NCBI GenBank assembly: GCA_900544135.1
Contig: UQTU01000004.1
Span: forward strand, 62,001 to 126,000
Reading direction: 5' to 3'
Source of the DNA: an uncultured Collinsella sp.
GTDB lineage: Bacteria; Actinomycetota; Coriobacteriia; Coriobacteriales; Coriobacteriaceae
DNA length: 64,000 bases
Positions 25,679 to 34,011 of the stretch are shown here, one piece after another. A program made the position numbers and the translations under genes. Within the stretch, counting starts at the first letter, position 1. Every line of letters starts with the position of its first letter. The notes under the pieces are model-generated. The model worked only from the letters and a program-made list of their open reading frames with translations. It was not told the origin of the DNA and ran no database searches.

Positions 25679-26788
25679 ATGGCAATAAAGATCGGGCAGC
25701 GTGGCAAGCCTGCAAGCGAGCAGCTGGCTGCTTCCGTAATTTTGACGGGTGCCTCGGCGCTGCGCATGATGCGCGCCGAGCGCCGGCAGATGGGCTACAT
25801 AAGCTGGAAGGACCTTAATCCCGATGAAGAGCGCCGTGTGCTGCGCACGTCGTCGCCCTCGACCGAGGACATCTATCTTCCCGATTTGGTGCGGATTGGG
25901 GCCGCAAGCGGCGAGGTGCAAGAAGATCTGTGCTTGCTGGTGGGATCTGCGGCGCAGCGCCGCCGCATCCCTGGCGTGAGCTGGTCCGTGTGTTCCGGGT
26001 TGCCCGCCGGCTCGAGTCTAGAGGTGGAACCGGGGGTGTACAGTCTATCTCCCGAGGCCCTTTGTGTTGCCATCGCGCGCGAGGTCGGCTGCATCCAGGC
26101 GTTTGCCCTGGCCCAGGAACTGTGCTCTAAGATTTCACTGAGCGACCGCGGGAAGTATCTGCCTCCCTACACCTCGCCTGTCGTGAACAAATTGGCAAAG
26201 GACAAAGACCAGCCGCCAGATGTCGGTTACTTTGAGGTCGAGTCCGTGCTGACACCCGATCGCCTGGTAGATTACCTCGCGGCATGCAAGGGGAACGCGG
26301 CCAAGCAGCTGCGGCGTCTGTGCCCCTATCTTTCGGAAAACCTGCGCTCGCCCATGGAGTGCATCATGCTCGCTCTGTTTTCGCTTCCGTTTTCCTATGG
26401 CGGATTTGCCTGCGGTCCCTTTAAGACCGACTACAAGATCGAGTTCGATGACCGTGCGCAGGCAATCTCGGGGATGCCGCATGCAGTTTGTGATGCGTAT
26501 CAGGAAACAGCCCGGTTTGACCTGGAATACAACGGTGAGCTGGGCCATTCCTCTCGGAGGGGACGTATCCATGATGAAAAGCGCAACACGGGCTTGATTA
26601 CTATGGGAATCGAGGTCGCGACGGTCAACAACGAAATGCTCTGCGACATGGAAGCGATGGAAGCGCTCGCATGGCGCATCCACCAGCGTATGGGTAAGCG
26701 ATATCAGAATCGCGTAGAGGCTCGCCGAAAGAGGCAAGATGCTCTGCTGAATACGCTCCGAGCGTGCTTTGGGCTCAAACCAGCGTAA
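25679..26788 (+). CDS. Unknown protein with a possible PD-(D/E)XK/Vsr-like nuclease domain
   Basis: This 369-residue protein matches no family I can name. Its C-terminal third reads FDLEYNGELGHSSRRGRIHD, then EKRNTGLITMGIEVATV. The spacing of D-x-E, G-x-x-H, D-x-x-R and a following L-x-x-x-G-I-x-V strand resembles DUF559/Vsr-type endonuclease-like domains. The N-terminal part (about 200 residues) has no recognisable motif. ATG 25679 is preceded by TAGGGG, 11 bases after comF, so it is probably co-transcribed. Function is not known; a nuclease role is inferred from the motif only. Confidence 0.6.
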   Translation: MAIKIGQRGKPASEQLAASVILTGASALRMMRAERRQMGYISWKDLNPDEERRVLRTSSPSTEDIYLPDLVRIGAASGEVQEDLCLLVGSAAQRRRIPGVSWSVCSGLPAGSSLEVEPGVYSLSPEALCVAIAREVGCIQAFALAQELCSKISLSDRGKYLPPYTSPVVNKLAKDKDQPPDVGYFEVESVLTPDRLVDYLAACKGNAAKQLRRLCPYLSENLRSPMECIMLALFSLPFSYGGFACGPFKTDYKIEFDDRAQAISGMPHAVCDAYQETARFDLEYNGELGHSSRRGRIHDEKRNTGLITMGIEVATVNNEMLCDMEAMEALAWRIHQRMGKRYQNRVEARRKRQDALLNTLRACFGLKPA

Positions 26789-26823
26789 AACTATGGCTTT
26801 ATAGGGGGTCTGTTTATATGCTC

Positions 26824-27040
26824 TGTGCAAAAAACGGCAAATATGAGTACTGTTACTAGATTAGTGACAGCAAAAACAAAGAAACTTGGGCCGATAATCT
26901 GGATTCAGCGAAGAGATAATAAACGAATGTGGAATATCTTGGCGCCAAGCAGGCTGTGCGGAACTCAAAAAGGGCTCGTGAGGCGGTAATACTCTGCTAC
27001 TAAATTGGTAACAGTACTCATATTTGCCGTTTTTTGCACA
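26824..27040. mobile_element. MITE-like 217-bp element with perfect 33-bp terminal inverted repeats
   Basis: The left end 26824-26856 (starting TGTGCAAAAAACGGCAAATA) is exactly complementary to 27008-27040. Just inside each end is a small imperfect palindrome of the form CTGTTACTA...TAGTGACAG. The interior is AT-rich compared with flanking genes and has no convincing ORF. No target-site duplication is evident. Confidence 0.65.
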
Positions 27041-27060
27041 CGGCACCCTGAGACGGGTGC

Positions 27061-27089
27061 CCCGGAGCTCCCCGTGGGGGAGCTCCGGG
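27061..27089. terminator. Strong GC-rich hairpin
   Basis: CCCGGAGCTCCCC (27061-27073) pairs perfectly with GGGGAGCTCCGGG (27077-27089) with a GTG loop. No T tract follows; it may end transcripts from the comF operon or the element to its left. Confidence 0.45.
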
Positions 27090-27161
27090 CTTCATGGGGG
27101 CACGAATGATCCGCCCCGACCTGCGAAATCTGTACTCGCGATGCGAATGACGCCCCTAACC

Positions 27162-27190
27162 TTAAACTTTAGCTTGAACTTAGCTATAAT
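27162..27190 (+). promoter_or_regulatory. Candidate promoter with perfect -10 box
   Basis: TATAAT at 27185-27190, with TTAAAC (27162-27167) 17 bases upstream as a weak -35. Transcription would start near 27197, about 340 bases before the lipoprotein gene. Confidence 0.55.
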
Positions 27191-27195
27191 GCGCT

Positions 27196-27520
27196 TCGTT
27201 CCTACCAGGCTGTGGTTGCGGACGGACGAAATGCCCGTCCTAGTCCAAGACAGACGCGGTCAAAGGGATCCACGTAAGCGACCGCGTGCGCGCGGCGCGA
27301 TCATGGCGCGTCCTAGATGTAAGCCGCACCGTCCGTTCTACTTTCTTTGGGGCAATACCGCCTCGCGGGCGAGCGGGTCAGTCGTGAAGGTGGCTGCGGC
27401 CTCCCGAGCAAACACCCCGGTGCGCAAGTGTGGGGTCAAATACCAGGTCAGCTGGTGGGAACAACCTGATATTCCGCGCAACGCACGGATTGTATACGAC
27501 ACAGAAGGCAGGGTAGTGGA
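27196..27520 (+). ncRNA. Possible structured RNA (candidate raiA motif) in long leader
   Basis: About 325 bases lie between a TATAAT promoter and the lipoprotein gene, with no plausible gene in them. Several local stems are visible: GGACGG (27220-27225) with CCGTCC (27235-27240), ACGCGGTC (27254-27261) with GACCGCGT (27280-27287), and CAGGT with ACCTG near 27450-27475. The position between comF and raiA/hpf is where raiA RNAs are described in Firmicutes and Actinobacteria, from memory. I cannot confirm the match from sequence alone. Confidence 0.35.
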
Positions 27521-27539
27521 CATGGTGAGGGGCAGCTTG

Positions 27540-28532
27540 ATGCACGCGGCTCGGTTAGGTGCTGGGACCGCAGCGGTCATCGCCGTTTTGGGCCTGAGCG
27601 GATGCGCGTTCAACCCGCTGTCTACGTTCACGACTCCCACGATCGACCAGATCGAGTACGAGACCGTCACGCCGGCGGTGTCGGACGATGCCCTGGTCAC
27701 TTCCGGAACCCTGACGGTCGCCCTCGATACTTCCGATGCGCCGCAGGCCATGCAGGACGCCGACGGCGAGCTCACGGGGTATGCGGTTGACGCCGCCCGC
27801 GCCCTCGCAAGCCGCATGGGCCTTAAGGTCGCCTTTGTCGATGCGTCTTCGGCAGATTCCGCGCTCGGCGACAAAAAGGCCGATATCTTTATCGGCGAGA
27901 TTAACTCCACGGACGGGGACATTAGCTCGCTCGGCACCTGCCTGTACGATGCCACTTCCGTGTTCGGTAAAACTAGCGATGGTGGGTCGCTAAGCGTTTC
28001 CACCGATACCCTTAACGCGTCTACTCTGGGTGTCCAAATGTCCTCGGCCTCGCAGGAGGCGCTTGCTAAGCAGAGCATCACCGCCAATCAAAAGACCTAC
28101 TCCAACATCAACGAGTGCTTTGAGGCGCTCGAGTCGGGCGAGGTCGATTACGTGATCTGTGATTCCACGGCTGGTGGCTACCTCGCGCGTCTGATGAGCC
28201 AGATCTCCTATGTCGGTACGCTCGAGGCGCCCTCCACGCTTGGCGTCGCAGGCCTAAGCTCTAACGATGAGCTGTGCCGTGCCGCGAGCGATGCCCTCGA
28301 TGGCATCACGGTCGATGGCACGCTCGAGGCAGTCCACTGCGTCTGGTACGGACAGATGCCCTATGACCTTACCGCCAAGACCGTTTCGGGGGCCAATGTG
28401 CAGGCATCCGACTCCACGTCCAACGAGACCGAGTCCTCCGATGACGACGCCTCTGATAACAACGGCGACAGCCCGTCGTCTAGCCAGGAGGGCACCATCA
28501 CCGACGATGACATCAACAAGCTCAATAGCTAG
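27540..28532 (+). CDS. Extracellular solute-binding lipoprotein, type 2 periplasmic-binding fold
   Basis: This protein of about 330 residues has a lipoprotein signal peptide ending in LGLSGC (lipobox), so it should be anchored outside the membrane. The mature part has the amino-acid-type binding-protein pattern: GTLTVALDTSDAPQAM, then DGELTGYAVDAARALASRMG, typical of family 3 solute-binding proteins. The C-terminal 50 residues are Ser/Asp/Glu-rich and disordered. No ABC permease or ATPase gene is adjacent, so its transporter is not identified. I chose ATG 27540 because GAGGGG precedes it; ATG 27522 in frame is an alternative. A terminator follows at 28598. Confidence 0.75.
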   Translation: MHAARLGAGTAAVIAVLGLSGCAFNPLSTFTTPTIDQIEYETVTPAVSDDALVTSGTLTVALDTSDAPQAMQDADGELTGYAVDAARALASRMGLKVAFVDASSADSALGDKKADIFIGEINSTDGDISSLGTCLYDATSVFGKTSDGGSLSVSTDTLNASTLGVQMSSASQEALAKQSITANQKTYSNINECFEALESGEVDYVICDSTAGGYLARLMSQISYVGTLEAPSTLGVAGLSSNDELCRAASDALDGITVDGTLEAVHCVWYGQMPYDLTAKTVSGANVQASDSTSNETESSDDDASDNNGDSPSSSQEGTITDDDINKLNS

Positions 28533-28597
28533 TTATTGGTAGGGGTGGCGCCTGCCATACATTGAACGAGGCACTTCTTCACGGTTTCAACACGCAT

Positions 28598-28633
28598 AGC
28601 CGGGTCTCCCTAATAGGGGAGCCCGGCTTTTCT
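28598..28633 (+). terminator. Terminator after the lipoprotein gene
   Basis: AGCCGGGTCTCCC (28598-28610) pairs, with one bulge, with 28616-28628, followed by TTTTCTATTTT. The remaining spacer to 28849 holds only a short hairpin near 28708-28729 (GCGCACTTT with AAAGTGCG). Confidence 0.8.
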
Positions 28634-28849
28634 ATTTTGGTAAAAACGGCAGGTAAAAGCTGATTTCCAGGAGAAAAACTAGCTTTGCCGACGCCTTCCT
28701 ATAGCGCACTTTGCCACGGAAAAGTGCGAGACTTCGGTATGCGGTATCAAGCAGTCGTTATTCGGGTCTTTGGGAAATCGCGTGATTAAATGCACGGCAA
28801 TGGGTACATAGCCAGTACAGTAAGTCCCCGAGGCAGATTGGAGCCACGT

Positions 28850-29434
28850 ATGGATATCAAGGTTTCTGGACGCAAGACGACGGTAACCGATGCTCTGCGT
28901 GCGCATGTGGATGAGAAAATCGGCGAGGCGCTCAAGGTTTTCGACATCGAGCCCATGACAGTCGACGTCGTGCTTCGTTATGAGAAGAACCCCTCGAACC
29001 CCAACCCGGCAATCGTCGAGGTCACGGCTCGTGCCCGCGGTTCGGTGATTCGCGTTGCCGAGCACGGCGCAGATATGTATGCTGCCATCGACCTCTCCGC
29101 CGATAAGGTCACCCGCCAGCTGCGCAAGTTCAAGACCAAGGTCGTGGACAACCGCCAGGGTGGTGCCAGTGCCGCGGATGTCGCGCCGGTCGAGCGCGTT
29201 GAGGATCTGGCCGACCTGCTGCTGCCCGAGGAGGACGACGACCTGCTCGTCCGCGAGAAGGTCATCGATGTCACCCCGATGACCGAGGAGCAGGCGCTGG
29301 TGCAGACCGATTTGCTGGGCCACGACTTCTACGTGTTCGAGAACGCGACGACCGGTCTCATCAATGTGGTGTATCACCGTAAGAATGGTGGATATGGCAT
29401 CATCAAGCCCCGCATCGAAACACTTGACGAGTAA
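28850..29434 (+). CDS. hpf: Ribosome hibernation promoting factor, long form
   Basis: This 194-residue protein begins MDIKVSGRKTTVTDALRAHV, the N-terminal HPF/RaiA domain that sits in the decoding centre of idle ribosomes. After an acidic linker it ends with the C-terminal domain (HDFYVFENATTGLINVVYHR) that dimerises 70S particles into 100S. Both domains make it a long-form HPF. ATG 28850 is preceded by TTGGAG; an upstream in-frame start at 28790 is less likely. It is monocistronic with a terminator at 29464. Confidence 0.95.
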   Translation: MDIKVSGRKTTVTDALRAHVDEKIGEALKVFDIEPMTVDVVLRYEKNPSNPNPAIVEVTARARGSVIRVAEHGADMYAAIDLSADKVTRQLRKFKTKVVDNRQGGASAADVAPVERVEDLADLLLPEEDDDLLVREKVIDVTPMTEEQALVQTDLLGHDFYVFENATTGLINVVYHRKNGGYGIIKPRIETLDE

Positions 29435-29463
29435 AATACGTTAACTTGCATGAGTTAACGGTT

Positions 29464-29495
29464 GGCGGCCATCCCATGCGGGTGGCCGCCTTTTT
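29464..29495 (+). terminator. Terminator of hpf
   Basis: GGCGGCCATCCC (29464-29475) pairs with GGGTGGCCGCC (29480-29490), then TTTTT. A second palindrome, CGTTAACT...AGTTAACG (29439-29460), lies just before it. Confidence 0.88.
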
Positions 29496-29513
29496 ACGTA
29501 AGGAGTCGCTTTG

Positions 29514-30467
29514 ATGGACAAGGCCGCATCCGCCGGTCATTCGAACCGTTGCCGCATCGTCGTCGATACCTGCTGCGACTTTAGCCCCGAGGTCGCCGCG
29601 AACCTCGATGTCGATATCCTGGGTTTCCCTTTCATTATCGATGGCGAGGAGCGCACAGACGACATCTGGTCGAGCATGAGCCCTAAGGAGTTCTACGACC
29701 GCATGCGCGCCGGCGCCCGCGTTTCCACCTCGGCCGTGTCGCTCGGTCGCTATATTGAGTTCTTTACCGAGTGCGCCAAAGAGGGCACGCCCACGGTCTA
29801 CCTGTGCTTTACCTCGGCGCTGTCGTCGAGCTACAACTCCGCGTGCCAGGCGGCAGATGTCGTGCGCGCCGAGTATCCCAACTTTGAGCTCTACGTGGTC
29901 GACAACGCTCTGCCCTGCGCGACCGGTGCGCTCTTGGCGCTCGAGGCCGTGCGCCAGCGTTCGGCGGGACTGACCGCCAAGCAGCTGGTCGATTGGGCAA
30001 ACGAGGCAAAGACCTACGTGCACGGCTACTTTACGCTCGAGAGCTTCGACGCACTGGCTGCCGGCGGCCGCATTCCTCCCGCGGCGGCGCAGCTCACGGC
30101 AAAGCTCGACGTCAAGCCCGAGCTCTCCTACGACCTGGCCGGCTCGCTGTCGCTGATCGGCGTCAACCGCGGCCGCAAGAAGGCGCTCAAGTCCATCCTC
30201 AAGTCGTTCCGCGAGAACTACGTGCCCGATCGCACCATGCCCATCGCCATCATGACGGCCGATGCCGAAAAGGATGGTGACTGGCTCGAAGCCGCCATCC
30301 GCAAGGAGGAGGGTTGCGCCGACGTCACGATCATTCGCGGCTCCGTGGGTCCCACCATCGGCTCGCACGTGGGCCCCGGCATGGTGGGCTGCGCGTTTTG
30401 GGGTAAGAACCGCGCCGACAAGGCGTCGCTTTCCGACCGTATCGCCCGCCGCGTGCGCGGTCAGTAG
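29514..30467 (+). CDS. DegV-family fatty-acid-binding protein
   Basis: This 317-residue protein has the DegV fold: VVDTCCDFSPEVA near the N-terminus, RVSTSAVSLGRYIEFF near residue 62 with the Thr-Ser pair that contacts the lipid carboxylate, and a C-terminal half ending in a GPGMVGCAFWG segment. FakB-type DegV proteins present a fatty acid to FakA kinase; no FakA gene is nearby. ATG 29514 is eight bases after AAGGAG; TTG 29511 is possible. The spacer to the next gene holds nothing I recognise. Confidence 0.88.
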   Translation: MDKAASAGHSNRCRIVVDTCCDFSPEVAANLDVDILGFPFIIDGEERTDDIWSSMSPKEFYDRMRAGARVSTSAVSLGRYIEFFTECAKEGTPTVYLCFTSALSSSYNSACQAADVVRAEYPNFELYVVDNALPCATGALLALEAVRQRSAGLTAKQLVDWANEAKTYVHGYFTLESFDALAAGGRIPPAAAQLTAKLDVKPELSYDLAGSLSLIGVNRGRKKALKSILKSFRENYVPDRTMPIAIMTADAEKDGDWLEAAIRKEEGCADVTIIRGSVGPTIGSHVGPGMVGCAFWGKNRADKASLSDRIARRVRGQ

Positions 30468-30565
30468 GCAAGCGCTGCGTCCGTAATCGCCCTCGACTCA
30501 CAGCCCAAACGCTGGCACCGAGTATTCAACCTGGTAACAACACCCAACCCAAAAGGAAAGGTTTC

Positions 30566-31645
30566 ATGGCAAACAAGCTCTCCGTCGCATTCATCGGCAC
30601 CGGAATCATGGGTGCCCCCATCGCCGGCCACATTCTGGACGCCGGCTATCCCGTCACGGTCAACAACCGCACCAAGTCCAAGGCGGCGGCGCTTATCGAG
30701 CGCGGCGCCGTCTGGGCAGATACGCCGGCCGATGCCGCGGCGAACGCCGATGTCGTCTTTACCATGGTGGGCTATCCCTCCGAGGTCGAGGAACTCTACC
30801 TGGCGGGCGACGGCCTGCTCGCGTGCACTAAGCCCGGCGCGGTCTTGATCGACCTCACCACGAGCTCGCCCGAGCTTGCCCGTGACATTGCCGAGGCCGC
30901 CCAGGTTTCTGGTCGCATGGCGTTTGACTGCCCCGTCACCGGCGGCGAGTCGGGCGCTATCGCCGGTACGCTCACGGCTATCGTGGGCGCTACCGAGAAC
31001 GACATCGCGCCGGTCCGCGACATCCTTGCCACCTTTGCGGCCAACATCTGCTGCTTCGACGGCGCCGGCAAGGGCCAGGCTGCCAAGCTCGCCAACCAGG
31101 TGTCGCTGGGCGCCTGCATGGTCGGCATGGCAGACGCCATGGCATTTGCCGAGCTGAGCGGCCTTGATCTGGAGAAGACCCGCCAGATGATCCTGGGCGG
31201 TACCGGCAAGTCCGGCGCCATGGAGAGCCTGGCTACCAAGGCGCTCGACGGCGACTACAAGCCCGGCTTTATGGTCGAGCACTTCATCAAGGACCTGCGC
31301 TTGGCGCTCGCCTATGCCGACGATCGCGAGCTTGCGCTGCCCGGCGCCGACGTGGCCTTTACGCTCTACGACATGCTCGATGCCATCGGTGGTGCCAAGC
31401 TGGGCACCCAGGCCATCACGGTCCTCTATAAGGAGGAGGCCGACGCCATCGCCGCCGGTCTGGACTGGTCGCAGTATCGTCCCGAAGAGCACGGTGCTCA
31501 CGAGGACGGCTGCGGTTGCGGCGAGCACGGCGACGACCATGAGTGCGGTTGCGGCCACCACCATGGCGAGGACCACGAGTGCTGCGGCGGCCACGGCCAT
31601 GATGATGGCCACGAGTGCTGCTGCGGCCACCATCACGGGGAGTAG
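30566..31645 (+). CDS. 3-hydroxyisobutyrate dehydrogenase-family oxidoreductase with His/Cys-rich tail
   Basis: This 359-residue enzyme has the NAD(P)-binding start FIGTGIMGAPIAGHILDAGY, the substrate-site DCPVTGGESGA near residue 120 and the catalytic lysine in GKGQAAKLANQ near residue 173. It belongs to the beta-hydroxyacid dehydrogenase group that reduces or oxidises small hydroxyacids. The normal fold ends near residue 305. A further 50 or so residues are almost all His, Cys, Gly, Asp and Glu (for example HECGCGHHHGEDHECCGG), which looks like a metal-binding tail. AAAGGAAAGG precedes ATG 30566. Exact substrate is unknown. Confidence 0.85.
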   Translation: MANKLSVAFIGTGIMGAPIAGHILDAGYPVTVNNRTKSKAAALIERGAVWADTPADAAANADVVFTMVGYPSEVEELYLAGDGLLACTKPGAVLIDLTTSSPELARDIAEAAQVSGRMAFDCPVTGGESGAIAGTLTAIVGATENDIAPVRDILATFAANICCFDGAGKGQAAKLANQVSLGACMVGMADAMAFAELSGLDLEKTRQMILGGTGKSGAMESLATKALDGDYKPGFMVEHFIKDLRLALAYADDRELALPGADVAFTLYDMLDAIGGAKLGTQAITVLYKEEADAIAAGLDWSQYRPEEHGAHEDGCGCGEHGDDHECGCGHHHGEDHECCGGHGHDDGHECCCGHHHGE

Positions 31646-31650
31646 CGCCC

Positions 31651-32079
31651 ATGAGCTGGACGTTCGTGGTACTTGCGCTGGTGCTCTTTCTCTTCGCGAT
31701 CTACATTGGCTTTTTGTGCGGCCAGTGGGCGTGCGAAAAGCGCGTCATCACCAAGCGCGACTACTGGATTGCCAACTTTGCGGGAGCGGCGGCAGTCATC
31801 CTGCTGACCTGGGTGTTCTCGCTGTTCCCGCTGGTGCAGTTTGCGCCGATCGGCTGGCTCGGCGGCTTTATCGCCGGCCTTAAGATGAGCTTTGGCGAGT
31901 CCGTCGGTCCGTGGCGCAAACACGACGAGGTCTTTAACGTTAACAAGGCTCACCGCGCCGCCGCCGACGCGGGCGATGCCGAGGAGCGCCGCCGTGCGCG
32001 TCGCAATGGCGCGGCCGACCGACAGCTCATCTCGGTCACCGATGACAGCAAGGGTGCTGACAAGCACGCTAAGAAATAG
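31651..32079 (+). CDS. Small two-helix membrane protein, function unknown
   Basis: This 142-residue protein has two hydrophobic helices (about residues 4-24, and 45-65 with a third weaker stretch to residue 80) and a basic/polar C-terminal tail rich in Ala, Arg and Lys. I recognise no domain. It starts at ATG 31651, with GGGAG upstream, five bases after the preceding gene's stop, so it is in an operon with the His/Cys-tailed dehydrogenase. The next gene begins 15 bases after its stop. Confidence 0.65.
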   Translation: MSWTFVVLALVLFLFAIYIGFLCGQWACEKRVITKRDYWIANFAGAAAVILLTWVFSLFPLVQFAPIGWLGGFIAGLKMSFGESVGPWRKHDEVFNVNKAHRAAADAGDAEERRRARRNGAADRQLISVTDDSKGADKHAKK

Positions 32080-32094
32080 TAAAAAGAGGTAACT

Positions 32095-32793
32095 ATGGCA
32101 GAAAACAAAGACGAACAGCTCACCGACGAGGAGCTGGCACAGCTCCAGCTGGCAGAGGAGAACGAGAACGCCGTCGACCGCCTGGTCCAGGAGCTCGGCT
32201 GCCCCACGCGCCGCATCCGTCAGTTTGCCGCCCGCGTGCTGCACCTGCTTGCCGAGCGCGATCCGCAGCGCGTCGTGCCCTGCGTGCCCGCGCTGATCGA
32301 GGCGCTCGACCGCCCCGAGGCTCAGACCCGCTGGGAGGCTCTCGATGCCCTGGCGGCGCTCGCCACCACCTGCCCCGAGCAGCTGGGCGATGCCTTTGAG
32401 GGCGCCGAGACCGCGCTGTTCGATGAGATTTCGTCCACGCTGCGCTATGCCGCCTTCCGCCTGCTGTGCGTGTGGGGCGCCACGAGCGTCGAGCGTTCGC
32501 GCGAGGCTTGGCCCATCCTGGACGAGGCCATCCAGTGCTACCACGGCGACCTCGAGTATCGCGACATGCTCGGTTGCCTGTACGAGTTTGGCCGGGGCGA
32601 GATTGACGCCGAGGTCGCCGAGAAGCTCGCGCTGCGCCTTAAGTTCGATGCCGAGAACGGCAAGGGTAGCTATCTCAAGGCCCGTTCGAGCGAGATTTGC
32701 GAAATGCTTGTTAAACGTTTTGGCCTGGATCTCTCCAAAAAGAAGAAGCGTGCTAGCGTAAAAAAATCTGACGACGCCGAAGACGAGGAGTAA
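32095..32793 (+). CDS. HEAT-repeat-like helical protein
   Basis: This 232-residue soluble protein is almost all helical. Residues 30-120 show HEAT-like alternation (RRIRQFAARVLHLLAER, CVPALIEALDRPEAQTRWEA, LDALAALATTCPEQ), suggesting a protein-interaction scaffold. The ends are charged, with an acidic N-terminus and a Lys/Asp-rich C-terminus. It is preceded by AAAGAGG and lies between a membrane protein and an isocitrate dehydrogenase-family gene, seven bases before the latter. Specific function is not known. Confidence 0.65.
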   Translation: MAENKDEQLTDEELAQLQLAEENENAVDRLVQELGCPTRRIRQFAARVLHLLAERDPQRVVPCVPALIEALDRPEAQTRWEALDALAALATTCPEQLGDAFEGAETALFDEISSTLRYAAFRLLCVWGATSVERSREAWPILDEAIQCYHGDLEYRDMLGCLYEFGRGEIDAEVAEKLALRLKFDAENGKGSYLKARSSEICEMLVKRFGLDLSKKKKRASVKKSDDAEDEE

Positions 32794-32799
32794 CAGATT

Positions 32800-33885
32800 A
32801 TGGCGCACGATGTAGTCCTGATTCCTGGTGACGGTATCGGTCCCGAGATTACGCAGGCTATGCGCCGCGTGGTCGAGGCCACTGGTGTCCAGATCAACTG
32901 GAACGTCCAGGAGGCCGGTGCCGGCGTCATGGACGAGTTTGGCACGCCGCTGCCCCAACATGTGCTCGATGCGGTCGCCGAGACCAAGGTTGCTATCAAG
33001 GGCCCCATCACCACGCCGGTCGGCACGGGTTTCCGCAGCGTTAACGTCGCCCTGCGCAAGCATTTTGACCTGTACGCCTGCGTGCGCCCCTGCCTGTCGC
33101 AGCCGGGCGACGGCTCGCGCTTCCGCGACGTCGACCTGGTTATCGTGCGCGAGAACACCGAGGACCTCTATGCCGGCATCGAGTTCGATGAGGGCGCTGC
33201 CGAGGTCGAGGAGCTCTCGCAGCTCGTCGAGCGCTCGGGCCAGAAGACCTTCGCCGCGGATTCCGCCATCTCAATCAAGCCGATTTCCATCGCCAAGAGC
33301 CGCCGCATTGTGGAGTACGCTTTTGAGTACGCCCGCCGCTGCGGCCGCAAAAAGGTGACGGCCGTGCATAAGGCCAACATCATGAAGGCGACCGATGGCC
33401 TGTTCCTGCGCGTTGCGCGCGAGGTGGCCGCCAACTATCCCGATATCGAGTTCAACGACAAGATTGTCGACGCCACCTGCATGGGCCTGGTCCAGAACCC
33501 CAACGACTTCGATGTCCTGGTGCTGCCCAACCTGTACGGTGACATTGTGAGCGACCTGTGCGCCGGTCTGGTAGGTGGACTGGGTATGGCTCCGGGTTCC
33601 AACATCGGTGCCGACTGCGCCATCTTCGAGGCGACGCACGGCTCCGCGCCCGATATCGCTGGCCAGGATATCGCTAACCCCACGGCCGAGATTCTGTCCG
33701 CGGCTATGATGCTCGATCACCTGGGCGAGAACGACGCGGCCAATCGCATTCGCGCCGCCGTTTCTGCCACGCTCGACGAGGGTGAGCAGGTTACCGGCGA
33801 CGTTCGTCGTGCCCAGACCGGCTCCGTTGAGGGCGCTGTGGGCACGCAGGCCTTTGCCGATGCCGTTATCGCGCACCTGGCCTAA
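32800..33885 (+). CDS. Isocitrate/isopropylmalate dehydrogenase-family enzyme, probable NAD-dependent isocitrate dehydrogenase
   Basis: This 361-residue decarboxylating dehydrogenase has [11 protein letters not shown] at the N-terminus, the substrate motif near [13 protein letters not shown], the catalytic Lys in [11 protein letters not shown], metal-ligand aspartates in [14 protein letters not shown], and [13 protein letters not shown] in the cofactor loop. It lacks the Ser/Asn pattern of the large NADP-type Icd, and the short length matches NAD-dependent isocitrate or homoisocitrate dehydrogenases. It would oxidise isocitrate to 2-oxoglutarate in the cytoplasm. A weak terminator follows. 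Confidence 0.85.
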   Translation: MAHDVVLIPGDGIGPEITQAMRRVVEATGVQINWNVQEAGAGVMDEFGTPLPQHVLDAVAETKVAIKGPITTPVGTGFRSVNVALRKHFDLYACVRPCLSQPGDGSRFRDVDLVIVRENTEDLYAGIEFDEGAAEVEELSQLVERSGQKTFAADSAISIKPISIAKSRRIVEYAFEYARRCGRKKVTAVHKANIMKATDGLFLRVAREVAANYPDIEFNDKIVDATCMGLVQNPNDFDVLVLPNLYGDIVSDLCAGLVGGLGMAPGSNIGADCAIFEATHGSAPDIAGQDIANPTAEILSAAMMLDHLGENDAANRIRAAVSATLDEGEQVTGDVRRAQTGSVEGAVGTQAFADAVIAHLA

Positions 33886-33944
33886 GGCATGCAGACTGCA
33901 AACGCCTAAATAGTACTTAAGTGTTTGCGTATAACCTGAGAATC

Positions 33945-33980
33945 AATACGCCCGGCGCTTTGTCGGGCGTATTCTATTGC
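33945..33980 (+). terminator. Terminator after the isocitrate dehydrogenase-like gene
   Basis: AATACGCCCG (33945-33954) pairs with CGGGCGTATT (33964-33973), followed by a short T-poor tail. Confidence 0.55.
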
Positions 33981-34011
33981 GGACTATGTTTCCTAACAAG
34001 GAGTAACTGAT

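Noticed and set aside
27024..27521. Extension of the lipoprotein reading frame upstream of ATG 27522
   Set aside because: It would place the lipoprotein signal peptide in the middle of the protein and includes a promoter and hairpin; a leader or RNA is more likely.
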